Shown: in pieces, positions 11,901 to 24,155 of the stretch
How the letters are laid out: each line of letters starts with the position of its first letter
Numbering within the stretch: position 1 is the stretch's first letter
Assembly (NCBI GenBank): GCA_001970955.1
Contig: MPUH01000729.1
Coordinates: forward strand, 1-38,010
Direction of reading: 5' to 3'
From: Stentor coeruleus
Lineage: Eukaryota; Ciliophora; Heterotrichea; Heterotrichida; Stentoridae
DNA length: 38,010 bases
The notes under the pieces: model-generated
Seen by the model: the letters and a program-made list of their open reading frames with translations, nothing else
What the model was told of the DNA's origin: nothing
Databases searched by the model: none
Position numbers and translations under genes: made by a program

Positions 11901-14900
11901 AATAAAAAGTAATCTAATGATTCATCTTTATCACAAAGTCCACGCATATCTGATAAAAGTTCAGAAAACCCAATAAGCCATTCATCAGTAAGTTTGATTT
12001 TATATGTATCTTTACAATTAGCAATCAAAAGTATTAGTGATTGTAAAAGAGGATGACTGTTTTTCTTATGTTCAGTATATATAACCCCAGCTTCTTCTAC
12101 AAACATTTTAATAATATTGTCAATAGTTGAATGTTGTTGACCACGAAGGAGTTTACGGATGATTTCAATACATGCTTGTTTATGAGCTAAACTTGATGAT
12201 GATAAAGATAATATAAAAATAGTTTGTAACACCCTTGGGCTCATTAGAACTTCAAATTCATTAGACAAATCATCAAGAGCGGCTATTTTTTGCAATAACC
12301 ATAAAGAAATATCCGGAGATTCAATCATAGCTTTTGTACCTGAGACTGGAGTGACATCAAATTTATAACCCCAATAAACAACTGAACCATCACTATGGAA
12401 ATATGAATGAACTGTATCACCTTGTACATCAAAAGGTGTCCATATAGATTCACCTTGACCTGATATATTTCTTAATTCTCCAACACGACCTGATTGTTCA
12501 TAAAATCTTAAAGGATCACAACCACTTTCTGTATGACATGCTGGATCAAAGGTAATATGTAATGATGAAGCACCAGGGATTGAAATTACTTGATCTACAT
12601 CCATATTGTTATCATATGGATGAGCACTTTAAATTACTTGATCTACATCCATGTTGTTATCATATGGATGAGCACTTTCAAATGTTAAGCTTTTGAAAAC
12701 TTTGCCACCAGCATCATCTCCAACTATGCATGAAAGCATTTCTCTGAGGATTTCAATGACGATTTTACGTTTGATGCTTGATGAGTCTGCGCTACGGAAG
12801 AGAAGTTCAAAGACTTGGGAAAGTTCTTTGAGGTTGTTTTTGACGATTTTTAAGATGGTTTGGATGTTGCCTTCTTCGAGAATTTGCATGAACACTTTTT
12901 CTGATTTTTTGCCCAGGTTGATGAATAAGCTTTTTACTGCTGATTGGGTACGAGCTTTTTCAAAGTCGTAGAGAGTTACAGCAAGTTCTACAGGTGACAT
13001 ATCATCATATTCCTTAAGGTTTTCACTGCTTTTCGCGCTTGTCTGCTCAAACTTATCAACCATGCCAAACGACCCAGTGTCTACTTTTGTCGTATGATAA
13101 GGATTAACATAACTATCCATAAGTGTATCATCAGATAAAACAGCCATAAACATATAATACCCTTTCTCTTTTTTCGGGGCAACATTAATAGCTTTACCTT
13201 CTTTATCAACTAAAAACCTATACCCATGAGGAAGTAACACAGAATTCACAGATGATGTCTTAAAGAAAATAACATCACGTACTTTTACCTCACCAGGTTT
13301 AGGAAGTACCAATTTAGCATAAATCAAACTACTCCAATCAGCATTTTCTCCTTCAATAACTAAACTTAAATCTCCAATTTTTTCATGATCCTTAGCTTCT
13401 TCTAATAAACTAATTCCTGATAAAATTTTCCCTGCTTTGTATTCTTCTTTTTTAACCACAGCAATTCTTTGGCCTGGACATTGGAAATCAATAAACTTAT
13501 CATTTTCATAAACTGGTATTTTCTTATAACCCTTAGGAATATCTGTTATAGTATCAACAAGTAAAATATCTAAAATAACCTCATGGTCAAGTTTTAAACT
13601 TTGTGATGACAAGTCTCTATTTCCCATTTGACGTACAGCAAAATCGATTCTTGATGAGAAATCAGGGGCATTTAACATTGCTTCACTTATTTCCTCATCA
13701 TTAAACCCAAGGATTTTCAGCCTACAACGTTCTGTNATTGCTTCACTTATTTCCTCATCATTAAACCCAAGGATTTTCAGCCTACAACGTTCTGTAGCTT
13801 TACCTTTAGGCTTGCATTTAACATACCTTTCCCCGCCTTCAAGGATTTTAGGTCTTTCAAATTTCTTATCGATTTTTGTTTCAAACTTCCCGACGTGGAT
13901 ATCGAAACTTAGCATCTCAACCATATCCCCTTCTTCTAAAAATACTCCAAAATCTCCAATTTTAAGCCCATTATAAACTGTTGCTGAGTTCATTTTGAAT
14001 TGTTCGCCTATAGTTTCATTTGTTATACTCACATCTCCAGTAGCCATAGCAAATATCCTTAAAACTAAAACTTTATCTACAGGATAATCAGAACCAGTAT
14101 TACCCATAACAAAAATCCCACATTTGTTATTAACTTCAACTTTCAAATCTCCAATTATTAACCCAAAAGATAAATTCCCTTCACTATTTACTTTACCTTC
14201 AAGTGCTGCGACTATTGTTATAATCTCAGGGATTTCTTTAACATTATGGAAAATATTTTTCTCAAAGCTCCCTGAAATTTCTTTATGTGTATTGTCAAGA
14301 ACACGGTTTTTTATAACTAAATGTGACATGGAATTCTGGTAAATCTCAGCTGTCCCAGTGACATCTTTAATTTTCATACTTTGTAAAGTTGATAATTGAT
14401 ATAAAAATTCAGCAGGTTTTTCTTCAACTACAGGTTCAGAATACCCCAATACTCCATCTAAATCTTTGATTCCTAAATCAAAACATTTTATAATTTTACA
14501 TATTGGGATATCTAAAGATATAAGCTCAGTAGCGACAATTTGACTTTCTTCATTCATTTGACTTAGTTTCGCATAAGCTTCTTCATCAGTCATTTTTTTA
14601 GCAGACTCAGTTTTGACTTCACTTCTATTAGTATTTGACACTGCGGTTATAACTTTTTCATATGCTGCTTTGCTTGGTGGTGTAAGTTCTTTATATTTAC
14701 TAGAAATTGTGCACATAATATCCACAGCTTGTTTTTGTGATACATCCATATGTTCAATAATTGATGTATAAGCATTAATAGCAGCCATGCCAAGTTTGTT
14801 ATATAAAATCCTAAGATTTCCAACAAGTTCTTTACAATTACTCATTTCCTGATTGTCTTCTAAGCATTTCCAGAATTTCAAAACCAATTCGCTGATTGTA

Positions 14901-17900
14901 GCGTTTTGAGCTTGATTAAGCCCTTCATAGAATTTATTAGGAATATACTGTTCGACTCCTGAGATTTTTGTTAAAGGCTCGGTTATTGTTGTATCTTCAA
15001 TAACTGAATAGACTATAGCGTTTGTATCGACAATTTTTTTCACTACAGCTTTAGCTAGACTTGAATCAGATAATGATACAGCAGAAAGTTCAATAGGAGC
15101 TTGTTCTAAACTATCACAATGTTTTGATATGTTACTAAGGAAAAACATAGCCCCAGTATGAGTATGATCTAATTGTTTCCCAGTGACTACAAAATCAATA
15201 GCTTCAGTGATCAGATCGGTCAAGGTTTTGAAAATCTCAGTTTTCCATCTTGTATTTTGACTTAGGGCGAGAAGAAGATTTTGGCTTTCATATGCCCAGC
15301 GTCTAAGAAGTTTGACTCGATCTTTAAGCCCGTAACTATACATCCCTTTACCTATTTTTTTAAGTAAAAATGGAATGATTTTGATTTTATCAGGGATTTG
15401 GAAGCTTTTTATAAGACTATTCCACATGTGAACTACGGTTTGTGGGGAATGATGAAGTGGGAGGATGTGGATTAGGATTCTAAAACCTAAAGTCACAGTT
15501 TTTTCTGACTTGCTTAAAAAGGTGATTTTTAGTATTTCTTCAAAATACTCTGGACGTGATAATACCTTGCCTAAACACTCAGAACCAAAGCATCCAAGTA
15601 ATGTCCATAGTAATGATGTTATATAATCTTCTTGACTATGTCTTTCTTTGTATATTTCTTCACAACTAGCAGGAAGGTCATCATACATTTCAAATACTCT
15701 TTCAAGTTGCATGTAATAATTGAAGAATTTCTCTTGGTTTTTAATTATAGCGTGTAAAGATAAAAAGAAATCAAGCTTGCCTGCTGAGTTTTTGAATTCT
15801 GCTGGGTCGTCATCTAAAACTTTATCTGCAATGCCTACATTTTCTTGTGAAGCCCAAGCGTCGATATATTTCCTAAAATTTTCCCCTTCAGTATCAACAA
15901 GTAATCTTTGTGTATTTTCTAGTATCCTTGAAATATTAGAAAAGTTGTAATCTTTCATAGCTTCATAGAAATCTTCTGGTATTGATTCCCATAGTTCTGA
16001 ACTATCCATATAGTTTTGAACATCATAAGGCAATTCATCACCTAATCTTTTAAGTCCTTGTAAATATTTAAAGAAATCATATTGACCTTTAGAGTTCTTA
16101 TTATCATCAAATTGTTGGAGTTTCTGAGCACTTTCTTTATCAATATAACTTATGTCGATTTCATTCAAAACACCTTTCATAGCTGGGTCTACTTTTTCAA
16201 CATACTCTTGTATACCTTTTTTAATCATCAAATCATCTAAATGTTCAGTTTCTTTAGTAAAACGTCTCATCCATTCAACCATTGCATTTTTTTGTAAGGA
16301 TTTCGGCACTAAGGCTTTGGCTAGCCAAAGCTCCCCAGAACTTGCTTCTGATATATTAATGTCTTTATCATCTACTTTATTTGAAGCTTCATCCCATTTT
16401 AATTCTGTAAATAGAGCTCTTACAAACATTTCTTGGACTAAAATTTTCTTCTGCTCATTGTATTCAACCCATGAACCTACTATTGAATACATTATAAGCT
16501 TATATAATGCCCATGCGCTTTTACTTAGTCTTAATTTAAGATTTTCTCTTTTCTTTTTATCATTTTCTTTCTCTTCACCTAAAAGTTCTTCATATTTTGT
16601 TAATATTGGGTTAAGTCCATCAAAACTTGTTAAATATGAACATTTAGCTTTTGGAGCTTCTCTTTTGATAAACAACCTATGAGGAACATTTTTTATAAGA
16701 AATTCTCCTACAGCATCTTCATAACCTTCCATTGTTTCTTGAGGAACTATCATAAATTCTGTTACCGGTTGACTATTTCCCCCTTTTTCAAATTGTATAT
16801 AAAGACTAGGTTTATCTTCAAATGCTTCTATTAACAATCTACATTCACTTCCTCCTCCTGTGACAAGAGAAAACCCAGTCACACAGTTTTCTTTAAGGAA
16901 AGGTTTAGAAATAACTTCTTCACCTAAATAGCCTTTAGCCCAACTAAATAGTATATGTAAAGTTGATGGGAATTGTAGTTCTAAAATCATATGTGCGTCA
17001 ACTCCACGCAAAGGACATGACATAGCTTCTAATACAGAAATATAATGTGAATATGAAGATATTGTAAATGGTCTAGCTCTTGATTTTATAAGTTCTTTTT
17101 GTAAAAGCCCATATACTTGGAAGAAAGCTTTTTGTAAACAGGATAAAAGGAATGGGTCTGTACCTTCTAAACCTTTCCAATAATGCTCTTTTTGACCTTT
17201 AACTTTTAAGGCGGTACTAAAAGCTCTAACAAGCCAAGTTTCATGTTTTGCTGAGAAGTTTATAAGATTAGCTAAGCATAAAAACCCAAGAGTTCTTGCT
17301 ATAGCTTTGCTTCTACGGCCTTCGATAACTTCAACTACTTTTTCTATAGCATATTGTGACTCAAGGAATCCATTAACAAGTTCGATTATTTTCATAAGTT
17401 CTTCTTGGTCTGAAGAAGCTGCACCATCTGATTTGGCTATATTGACTAATCCTTTAAGTTTTTTTGAGGTTTCAACCATTTCTCCAACTTTCTTCCATTT
17501 GCTTCCTTCTTTATGAGATCCAAGGTCAGTTTTCTGATAAGCTTTAACTGTAGACGATAAATTCTTCAGCACTTTAGTCACACCAATTTCATTAAGACTC
17601 ATTTTATACTCCGCAGCAAGTAAAAAGCAGCATTTTTTCACTATAATTTTCCCAATGTCCATATAAGACATCTCTTCATTATTATCGAATTTTTTTTGCC
17701 TATGTCTCTGAGCCCAAACTCTAATTTGTGTACTAGCTTTAATAATATATTTCAATGTCTGACTAACTTCTCCAGGGTTTTCAAAGAATTTCTTCATAGT
17801 TCCAGACATTTCGAAATAAGCAGTATAAACAGCAAAAATAGCCCTTTCAGCCTGATCCAATTCATTACCTCCAATTTTACTTTCAGGCCCTAAAATCTGA

Positions 17901-20900
17901 GCTTTTCTTTTAACTAATTCCCATGCTTTCTGTATTTTCTCATCTCCTTCAATAAGTTCTTGTAAAAACGAGTCATCAGTAAACCTTGGTTCTCCCCATT
18001 GCCCATAATCTTCAACATAATCCCCTAAGTTTTTAGCTAAATCTTGACTTCTTATAACCCTTCTATTAACATCTTCTGAATATGCTCTTGTAAGCATAAC
18101 AGGTCTGAATTTATCATTAATCCCAGGAGTTGTTGAAATTATATATAAACTTTCATTTAAAGGTTCAGGAGTTTTAACAATAGCTAAATATTTATCTTGT
18201 ATCCCATACATCAACAATGGATTTTCTAATACTTTAGCAATACCTTCATCTTCTGCTTTTATATCAAAATCTCCTGATATAAGCTTATGACTTATAGATC
18301 CAATTATAATCCCACATGCTTCTTTTATAGTCTCAGGCCATGGCTGTTGTAGAAATTCACATTCAACAAGACCTTCAATATCAATTTTCCATCCCCAATA
18401 GTTTACTGATCCATCTGAATGGAAAGTGAATATTAAGAAAGGGTTTTCAATAACAACAGGATCTTTAGGAAAATTCTCCCCTTCCCATCTTGCGAATTTA
18501 TTGGTTTTTGCTTCATCAAGCCAGCATTCAAGATAGTCGCAACCGTTTTCAGTTTTACATTGTGGGTCGAATTTTAACGTGTATTTTTTAGCGAATGGGA
18601 TTTTGACTGTATGTTCAATATTCAGACCATCTGCATAGTTATGAGTACTTTCATATACTTCGGTTACGGTACTAACCCCGCCTACCATTTTGCATTCTGT
18701 AAATTGTTTTGAACTTGAACTTGTAAAAGTTACTGCAGCTATAAGACTACTTAAAGCTGGAAGTGCTTTTGCTAAGAAGTCAAGGCTCATTTTACATAGG
18801 ACTAGCATGTTTAATAAGCAAATTGTCGCTTTGTTTAGAAGAGTTTTTTCAATTCTATCGACTAAATCATCAGACACGTTGTCTTTTATAAGGGCCTGCA
18901 CATGACGCGTTAAACCTTCTAAGCTGTTGACGAATTTCACAGTATAACCAGTGAGGATTTCTTGCCATTTACCTTGATAATTTTCACTTGCAGCCTGGGC
19001 AAAAAGTACCAATTGTGCGATTTCTAAGAACTTTATAACATTTATACTAGTATTTTCTCCATCAAGCAAACTTTGTGAGTCTTTACTCGCTAAGTCAACA
19101 AGGTGTTCAAAAACCTTAGCCACATCAGCAGCTTGTTTATCATCCTTAACAACTAAAGCTGGATATAATTTATAAGGACATGCCATTTCAGTAAAAATCT
19201 TCTGATGTAAAGCTTTGATATTCTCAGGAAATTCTTTACCATTATTCACCCCATCAAGTATTTCAATAAGATAAGCTAATTTTTCTTCAGGAGTACTATA
19301 AAAAACTTCAAAACAACTACTAAGAATTTCATTACATTCTTCATATACTTCTTTATTAGGAGCTTGTGCTGAAATTACATCTAAAAGGCTCATTATGATT
19401 TTTTGTAATTCTTGAGGCATTTTAAAACCTCTGATTGATAAAGATGCTAAAAGATGAGTTCTAAGTAACTTAAGACCACTTATAAGAAATTCATTCAATG
19501 CATCTTCAGGAGCGATATCAAAAGCTTTATCTGTAAGAAGTTTAAATACTTTATCAATCATTTCGGTTATAAGTTTAAGGGTTTCTTGATCAACATGAAA
19601 AGCTACACCGATTTTTGTAGGCATTGAAATCATTGGAGATTTATGAAGAAGGTTTAGAAGTGGGGTATTAAGACGTGTAAGTTCTTTCATAACTATACCA
19701 GCGATTTGAGTTGGTGTTAAGTTCAAATACTCATTGTCAATATTTTCAAAGGTTTTACGGTTTTCTATAGACTTTTTTTCTTCTTCATATAATCTTTGGG
19801 CTACTCTTAAAGGTGGGTCGCTAAAGTTGGCAATTTCCGCTTTACAATTGTCATACATTGTTATAACTAATCTTACTGCATCCGGGACACCTTCATGTGC
19901 TGGTTTCGCTTCCAAAACTCCATTTCTAAAAAAGTTCACAGTTTTATTCGTCATATCCAACAAAATACCAATCTTATCCCCATCTTTCCATGGTTCCCAA
20001 GTATACACAACTGAGCTTTTACATTTAATTGTCCCTGGTGCTTGATAAATAATCGACACATTATTCGACCCTAATTCAGCATTAGTAACCGCACAGGCAG
20101 TTTCAACAATTCCAAAGCCTAAATATTGGGTAATTTTTTCAGCTTTAAATTCAAAATAATGTATTCCTTCAGTAAATTCTTGCTCAGAAAACCCATTAGC
20201 CCAAGAACTACCTCTATGTTCAATAAAAGTTGAATTATTAGTCATAGTTGTACTGTTACCAACTTTAAACAAATTCAAATATGACATTGCTGATGGGACT
20301 GTTTGCAAAGTTTTCAAATGCGAATGTAAAAGTTTTAAAGTGTTATGAAATGTCGCTGAGGTTTTCATACCTATAAATTGTGAACTTATTGATAATAATG
20401 AACCGAGGTTTCCTGTTGATAAACCTAAGGCAAAAAGTGGTGAAATACTTTCCATTTGATTTTCTTCTGAGACATTTGGGAATTCTCCTCTTAAAACTTT
20501 TTGGAATAAAGATGATACTTTACTTAAAGCTTCAATGTAGACTGGATCTGATGAAGCTATAGAACAAGGGTAGGTATTAGCTAAGATTTCTGAGGTTTGA
20601 GATATGAGTTTTTTATAAATCACAGGGTTAAGTTTACCAACAACTTTGACAAGGTTCATCATTGTATTGAGACTGAATATTAAAGAAGCTTTGCTAAGAC
20701 AAGTGAATTTGGTTTTTTGAACTTTTTCACTTTTTTCTTTTTTGCTAGCGCGCACTGCGCGCTCTTGAGTACGCACCAGAGCATCATAAATCCTGGCGAA
20801 TGCTTGAAGACGAGTAATGGTTTCTTTATGCATAGAATCCTCACCTCGTTGTTGGAGGATTTCAGTGAGAAGGGCTTTACAGACATCTTCATGCTTTTCT

Positions 20901-21154
20901 CTTAGACGCTGTGGACTTTGTAGAGAACAGATCATTGACTCTTCTTGGACGGTGTTTTGGCCTTCATCTTTTTTCAAAGGGACTTCATTGCCTGGGACAT
21001 CGTAGGTGAGGTCAGACCTTGCTAAAAAGTCAGCTGGGTTTAGGACAAACCAGGGATTATTGAGAATTTTCATATCTTCTTTGCTAAGACTTTCAAGACC
21101 TGCATCGCTTTGTTCAGCTGCTCGACTTACCAATTCGCTTGGTGAGTTACCCAT
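8903..21154 (-). CDS. Giant multi-domain HECT E3 ubiquitin ligase, interrupted as deposited
   Basis: The minus-strand frame runs 21154 to 8903 with a single internal TAA (12631-12629); removing two duplications leaves about 4047 aa. Visible parts: MGNSPS start (N-myristoylation-like); SPRY/B30.2 (about 315-445); a CUB-like module (about 833-930; FDPQCKTENGCD, FHSDGSVNYWG); long helical solenoid; UBA-like segment (13690-13800 region; LGFNDEEISEAM); possible MABP-like segment; a second CUB-like module (starting about 12650; FDPACHTESGCD, FHSDGSVVYWG); two more SPRY-like domains (about 11700-11200 and 11080-10650); C-terminal HECT (about 10000-8903) with YRGEAAIDAGGPYNEI and LPVSHTCFFTIDLP. The catalytic Cys is the codon at 9037-9035. 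HECT ligases accept ubiquitin on this Cys from an E2 and pass it to substrate lysines. The domain set resembles very large HERC/HECTD-type ligases; the substrate is unknown. The first in-frame Met is at 21154. Confidence 0.88.
12583..12678 (-). repeat. 48-bp tandem duplication creating a stop inside the HECT gene
   Basis: Two adjacent 48-bp copies (12583-12630 and 12631-12678) differ at one base. The unit is a multiple of three, so frame is kept, but the junction reads ATT TAA AGT and terminates the protein. Each copy encodes SAHPYDNNMDVDQVI. No N is present. Either an unmerged overlap in the assembly or a real disruptive duplication. Confidence 0.9.
13677..13795 (-). repeat. 59-bp direct duplication around an N in the HECT gene
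   Basis: Copies at 13677-13735 and 13737-13795 are identical and separated by N at 13736. Unit plus N is 60 nt, so the frame survives with a repeated 19-residue block (TERCRLKILGFNDEEISEA). It falls in a UBA-like helix bundle, which would not tolerate it. Assembly overlap is the likely cause. Confidence 0.9.
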
Positions 21155-21156
21155 TT

Positions 21157-21168
21157 TTATCCATTCAT
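21157..21168 (-). promoter_or_regulatory. Possible 3-codon upstream ORF before the HECT start
   Basis: On the minus strand ATG AAT GGA TAA ends two bases before the HECT ATG at 21154 and in a different frame. If the transcript starts far enough upstream this could affect initiation. The transcription start is unknown. Confidence 0.3.
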
Positions 21169-22247
21169 TGGGTATAAGAGGATTAAGCTTTGATTAGGAT
21201 ATTGAATTTTATGATAAGATGGGAGGATAAAGTTAGAATATTTGTATTCGTTTGAGGGAAGGATAATTTTGAAGAGTTTTTAGGAAAAATTATTTTTTAT
21301 TGAGAAGTTGGAATTTGTGAAGGGTTTTAGGGGTTTTTGATGTGGATAGAATGAGAAATTGTGAAATTATGAGAAAAGGGCGATTTTTATAGGAGGATTA
21401 TTAGGTTTGATAGAGACTAAATATGGATATTTGGTTATGGATTTTATATGGAAGTGGATATTTGGTTTTAGAGATAGGGATTTGTCGTGGAATTATTTGG
21501 AAGATAATGAAGAAGAGAGTTAGGTTGGTGGGTTGTAAGTTTTTTTTGGTTTAGGGTTGAAAATTGATTTGGGATGGTGTATTAGTTGTTGTTTTTAATG
21601 ATTTATTTGGAAGATGGACTTGGTTAGTGGTAAAGAATTATATGGATTTTGTCGAGAGGATAATATTGAGTTTTTCAGATTAAAGATATGCAAGTTATAA
21701 TTATATAAGCATCTACTACAGTTAAAATTATGGACTATAATGCTGATATTTATATAATTAAATATCATTTTTTTAATCTTCATCAATTCACAATCAAATC
21801 TCTAAAATTTTTTTATCTTTATCAATTCACAATCAAATCTTTAATTTTCTCATATGTTTTAACAGGTAAAAATTTTATCTTTTAATTCTTTACATGATTC
21901 CATCTAAAACCCAACTATTTTTTCCAAGTCTTTAAATATATATATTTCCACAATCATTACCTTTAAACCACTCCTTAACTCGAAAAACTAAACCCTATTA
22001 AAAAATTATAATCTATATTTCCTCACAAAAATCATCCCCAAATAAAAAGCAATATCTTTAATCACAACTATTTAATTTCACCCTAAGCCTTTACAAAAAT
22101 CTTACACTACTTTTAATTTAATAAAACTTAATCTATACCATAAAAAAAATATTTACCTTAACCCTTCACACATAAACTTTCACCATCCTAATAAAACCAG
22201 GCCATTTTCCAAACAAAAATTAAAAATTCCTAAAATTTATATTTAAT
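21169..22247. other. Divergent promoter region with extreme GC-skew switch
   Basis: The region between the HECT (minus) and Rab6 (plus) genes has no supported ORF. By my count the + strand at 21241-21600 has about 107 G and 4 C, whereas 21901-22200 has about 5 G and 72 C. The switch falls near 21780. Both genes therefore have C/A/T-rich, G-poor 5' flanks on their coding strands. No TATA box or other motif could be assigned with confidence. Confidence 0.7.
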
Positions 22248-22871
22248 ATGGGCGACATGATTCTTGGAAACGCCGTTCCTAAATTCAAACTAGTATTTTT
22301 AGGCGATGTCTATGTAGGTAAAACCTCAATCATAAACCAATTCATGTATGAAACTTTTGACAACAACTACCAAACAACAATAGGAATTGATTTCTTATCA
22401 AAAACCATAAATATCGGAGATCGTCCAATGAGATTACAACTCTGGGATACCGCCGGGCAAGAAAGATTCCGTAGTCTTATCCCAAATTATATAAGAGACT
22501 CATCAGCTGCAGTTATTATTTTTGATGTGACAAATAAACAAACTTTTGATAGTATTGACAAATGGATTGAAGATGTGCGTAATGAAAGAGGAAATAATGT
22601 TGTTATTGTAATTGTTGGAAATAAAGTTGATAAAACAGATGAAAGGGTTGTTACTAAAGAAGAAGCTGAGGATAAAGCTAAGAATTTTTCAACCTTGTAT
22701 CAGGAAACTAGTGCTAAGACTGGGCAAAATGTTAAAGAGTTGTTTAATGGGATTTCAAAAGCACTTAGTGAAGATAAATCACAACCTGTTGAAGAGAAAA
22801 AAGGTATTGGTTTGATGCATCCTGGATTAGCTCAGGAACCTAAAACTAAACAAACTAAGAATTGTTGTTAG
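22248..22871 (+). CDS. RAB6: Rab6-type small GTPase
   Basis: 207 aa, a full-length Rab. P-loop GDVYVGKTS, switch [12 protein letters not shown], switch [26 protein letters not shown] and ETSAK guanine-recognition motifs, and a C-terminal CC for double geranylgeranylation are all present. The switch regions and the RFRSLIPxYIRDS block are characteristic of Rab6, which controls retrograde traffic at the Golgi and between Golgi and ER. The start is the first Met; a second Met four codons on (MILGN) is possible. It is intronless and divergent from the HECT gene. Stop is TAG. Confidence 0.95.
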   Translation: MGDMILGNAVPKFKLVFLGDVYVGKTSIINQFMYETFDNNYQTTIGIDFLSKTINIGDRPMRLQLWDTAGQERFRSLIPNYIRDSSAAVIIFDVTNKQTFDSIDKWIEDVRNERGNNVVIVIVGNKVDKTDERVVTKEEAEDKAKNFSTLYQETSAKTGQNVKELFNGISKALSEDKSQPVEEKKGIGLMHPGLAQEPKTKQTKNCC

Positions 22872-22876
22872 GAGTT

Positions 22877-23265
22877 TAGATAGAATAATAAAAGTTTTTA
22901 AGATATGATTTAGAGATGGATAGAATTTTGTAATAAAATATGTTTGATTATTGATTAAAGGTTTTTTAAATATAGATGAAGTGTATGGGTTGATAGTAAA
23001 AATGTAGGAAAAAATATGATTGTTGCTAGATAATTGAGAAAAAGTTTAGGATTTTTTGCATGATTTGTTANTAGATAGAATAATAAAAGTTTTTAAGATA
23101 TGATTTAGAGATGGATAGAATTTTGTAATAAAATAGGTTTGATTATTGATTAAAGGTTTTTTAAATATAGATGAAGTGTATGGGTTGATAGTAAAAATGT
23201 AGAAAAAAATATGATTGTTGCTAGATAATTGAGAAAAAGTTTAGGATTTTTTACATGATTTGTTA
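22877..23265. repeat. 194-bp direct duplication around N at 23071
   Basis: Copies 22877-23070 and 23072-23265 are nearly identical, with a few substitutions (for example AAATATG/AAATAGG and GCATG/ACATG). It probably reflects overlapping contig ends from two sequence variants. Confidence 0.85.
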
Positions 23266-23324
23266 AAAAAAAAATTCTTGAATCCTTATTAATAATAAAA
23301 ATCTTGTTAAATAGTCAAATAATC

Positions 23325-23513
23325 ATCATATTTTAAAAAAATATAAAAAACTCTTACTCAAATCAAAAGTCATCTTCAACTCTTATATCTATAAAACCTA
23401 AAAACTATTTATAAAAGCNATCATATTTTAAAAAAATATAAAAAACTCTTACTCAAATCAAAAGTCATCTTCAACTCTTATATTTATAAAACCTAAAAAC
23501 TATTTATAAAAGC
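23325..23513. repeat. 94-bp direct duplication around N at 23419
   Basis: Copies 23325-23418 and 23420-23513 differ at about one base (ATATC/ATATT). Same interpretation as the neighbouring duplication. Confidence 0.85.
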
Positions 23514-23564
23514 TGTTTAAAACATAATCTTAATCCTACAAATATAAAAAAATATACAAATTAA

Positions 23565-24155
23565 ATGTCGCGGTCGATCCAATCACTTCTAAGCCTAGAC
23601 GAAAATGAAGGTTTATTCTTCGTTGAAACCAACCCAATAGAAATCCCTTCAAGCCCAGAGATCCTCGAAGAACCAAAAAAACCAGCAGATACATTGATCC
23701 AAGCATTTAAAACAAATGGTAGATACTTTGAAAGACCAAATCCTTTAATAAAATGCTACAATTGCAATCAATACGGGCATATGTCAGGTACTTGTCCAAA
23801 CCCTTCGTATAAATTTCGTTGTACTTACTGCGGGCAACCAGGTCATACAGCATTTTCTTGTATCCAAATAATCTGCCATAAATGTATGGGTGCAGGTCAC
23901 AAAATCAATCAATGTAGATCTGACCCAAATCATAAATGCCGAGAATGTAAAAGACCAAATCATATAGCTAGAAACTGCCTTGTAAGGGAAGATATTATAT
24001 CAAAAAATGAAGAAGTAAACATAACATGCTATACATGTAGAGAAATTGGTCACGCAAGTTGTTTTCAAATAAAAAGCTACTCAAGAGCTGAATTTTGTGC
24101 TAAATGCGGAGAGCAAGGACATATAATAATTGATTGTAGAAGAGAAAGGCATTAG
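23565..24155 (+). CDS. CCHC zinc-knuckle nucleic-acid-binding protein
   Basis: 196 aa. Residues 1-60 are acidic and low in known motifs. From about residue 64 there are six zinc knuckles: CYNCNQYGHMSGTC, CTYCGQPGHTAFSC, CHKCMGAGHKINQC, CRECKRPNHIARNC, an irregular CYTCREIGHASC (CX2CX4HX2C), and CAKCGEQGHIIIDC. Five fit CX2CX4HX4C. Such arrays bind single-stranded RNA or DNA, as in CNBP/Gis2 translation regulators. The fifth knuckle has its last Cys two residues early; no intron of suitable size explains this. Intronless; the 5' flank is G-poor; stop TAG. The CNBP-like role is a family inference. Confidence 0.85.
   Translation: MSRSIQSLLSLDENEGLFFVETNPIEIPSSPEILEEPKKPADTLIQAFKTNGRYFERPNPLIKCYNCNQYGHMSGTCPNPSYKFRCTYCGQPGHTAFSCIQIICHKCMGAGHKINQCRSDPNHKCRECKRPNHIARNCLVREDIISKNEEVNITCYTCREIGHASCFQIKSYSRAEFCAKCGEQGHIIIDCRRERH

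Larger units (their letters stand above)
22872..23564. other. Intergenic region with two N-separated duplications
   Basis: The 3' flank of Rab6 (22872-23270) is G/A/T-rich with almost no C. The 5' flank of the next gene (23280-23564) is C/A/T-rich with almost no G. No gene is supported. Confidence 0.65.

Noticed and set aside
16152-16682. 176-codon plus-strand frame inside the HECT gene
   Set aside because: Antisense shadow of a long conserved frame; low-complexity Ser/Phe/Leu composition typical of reversed helical coding sequence.
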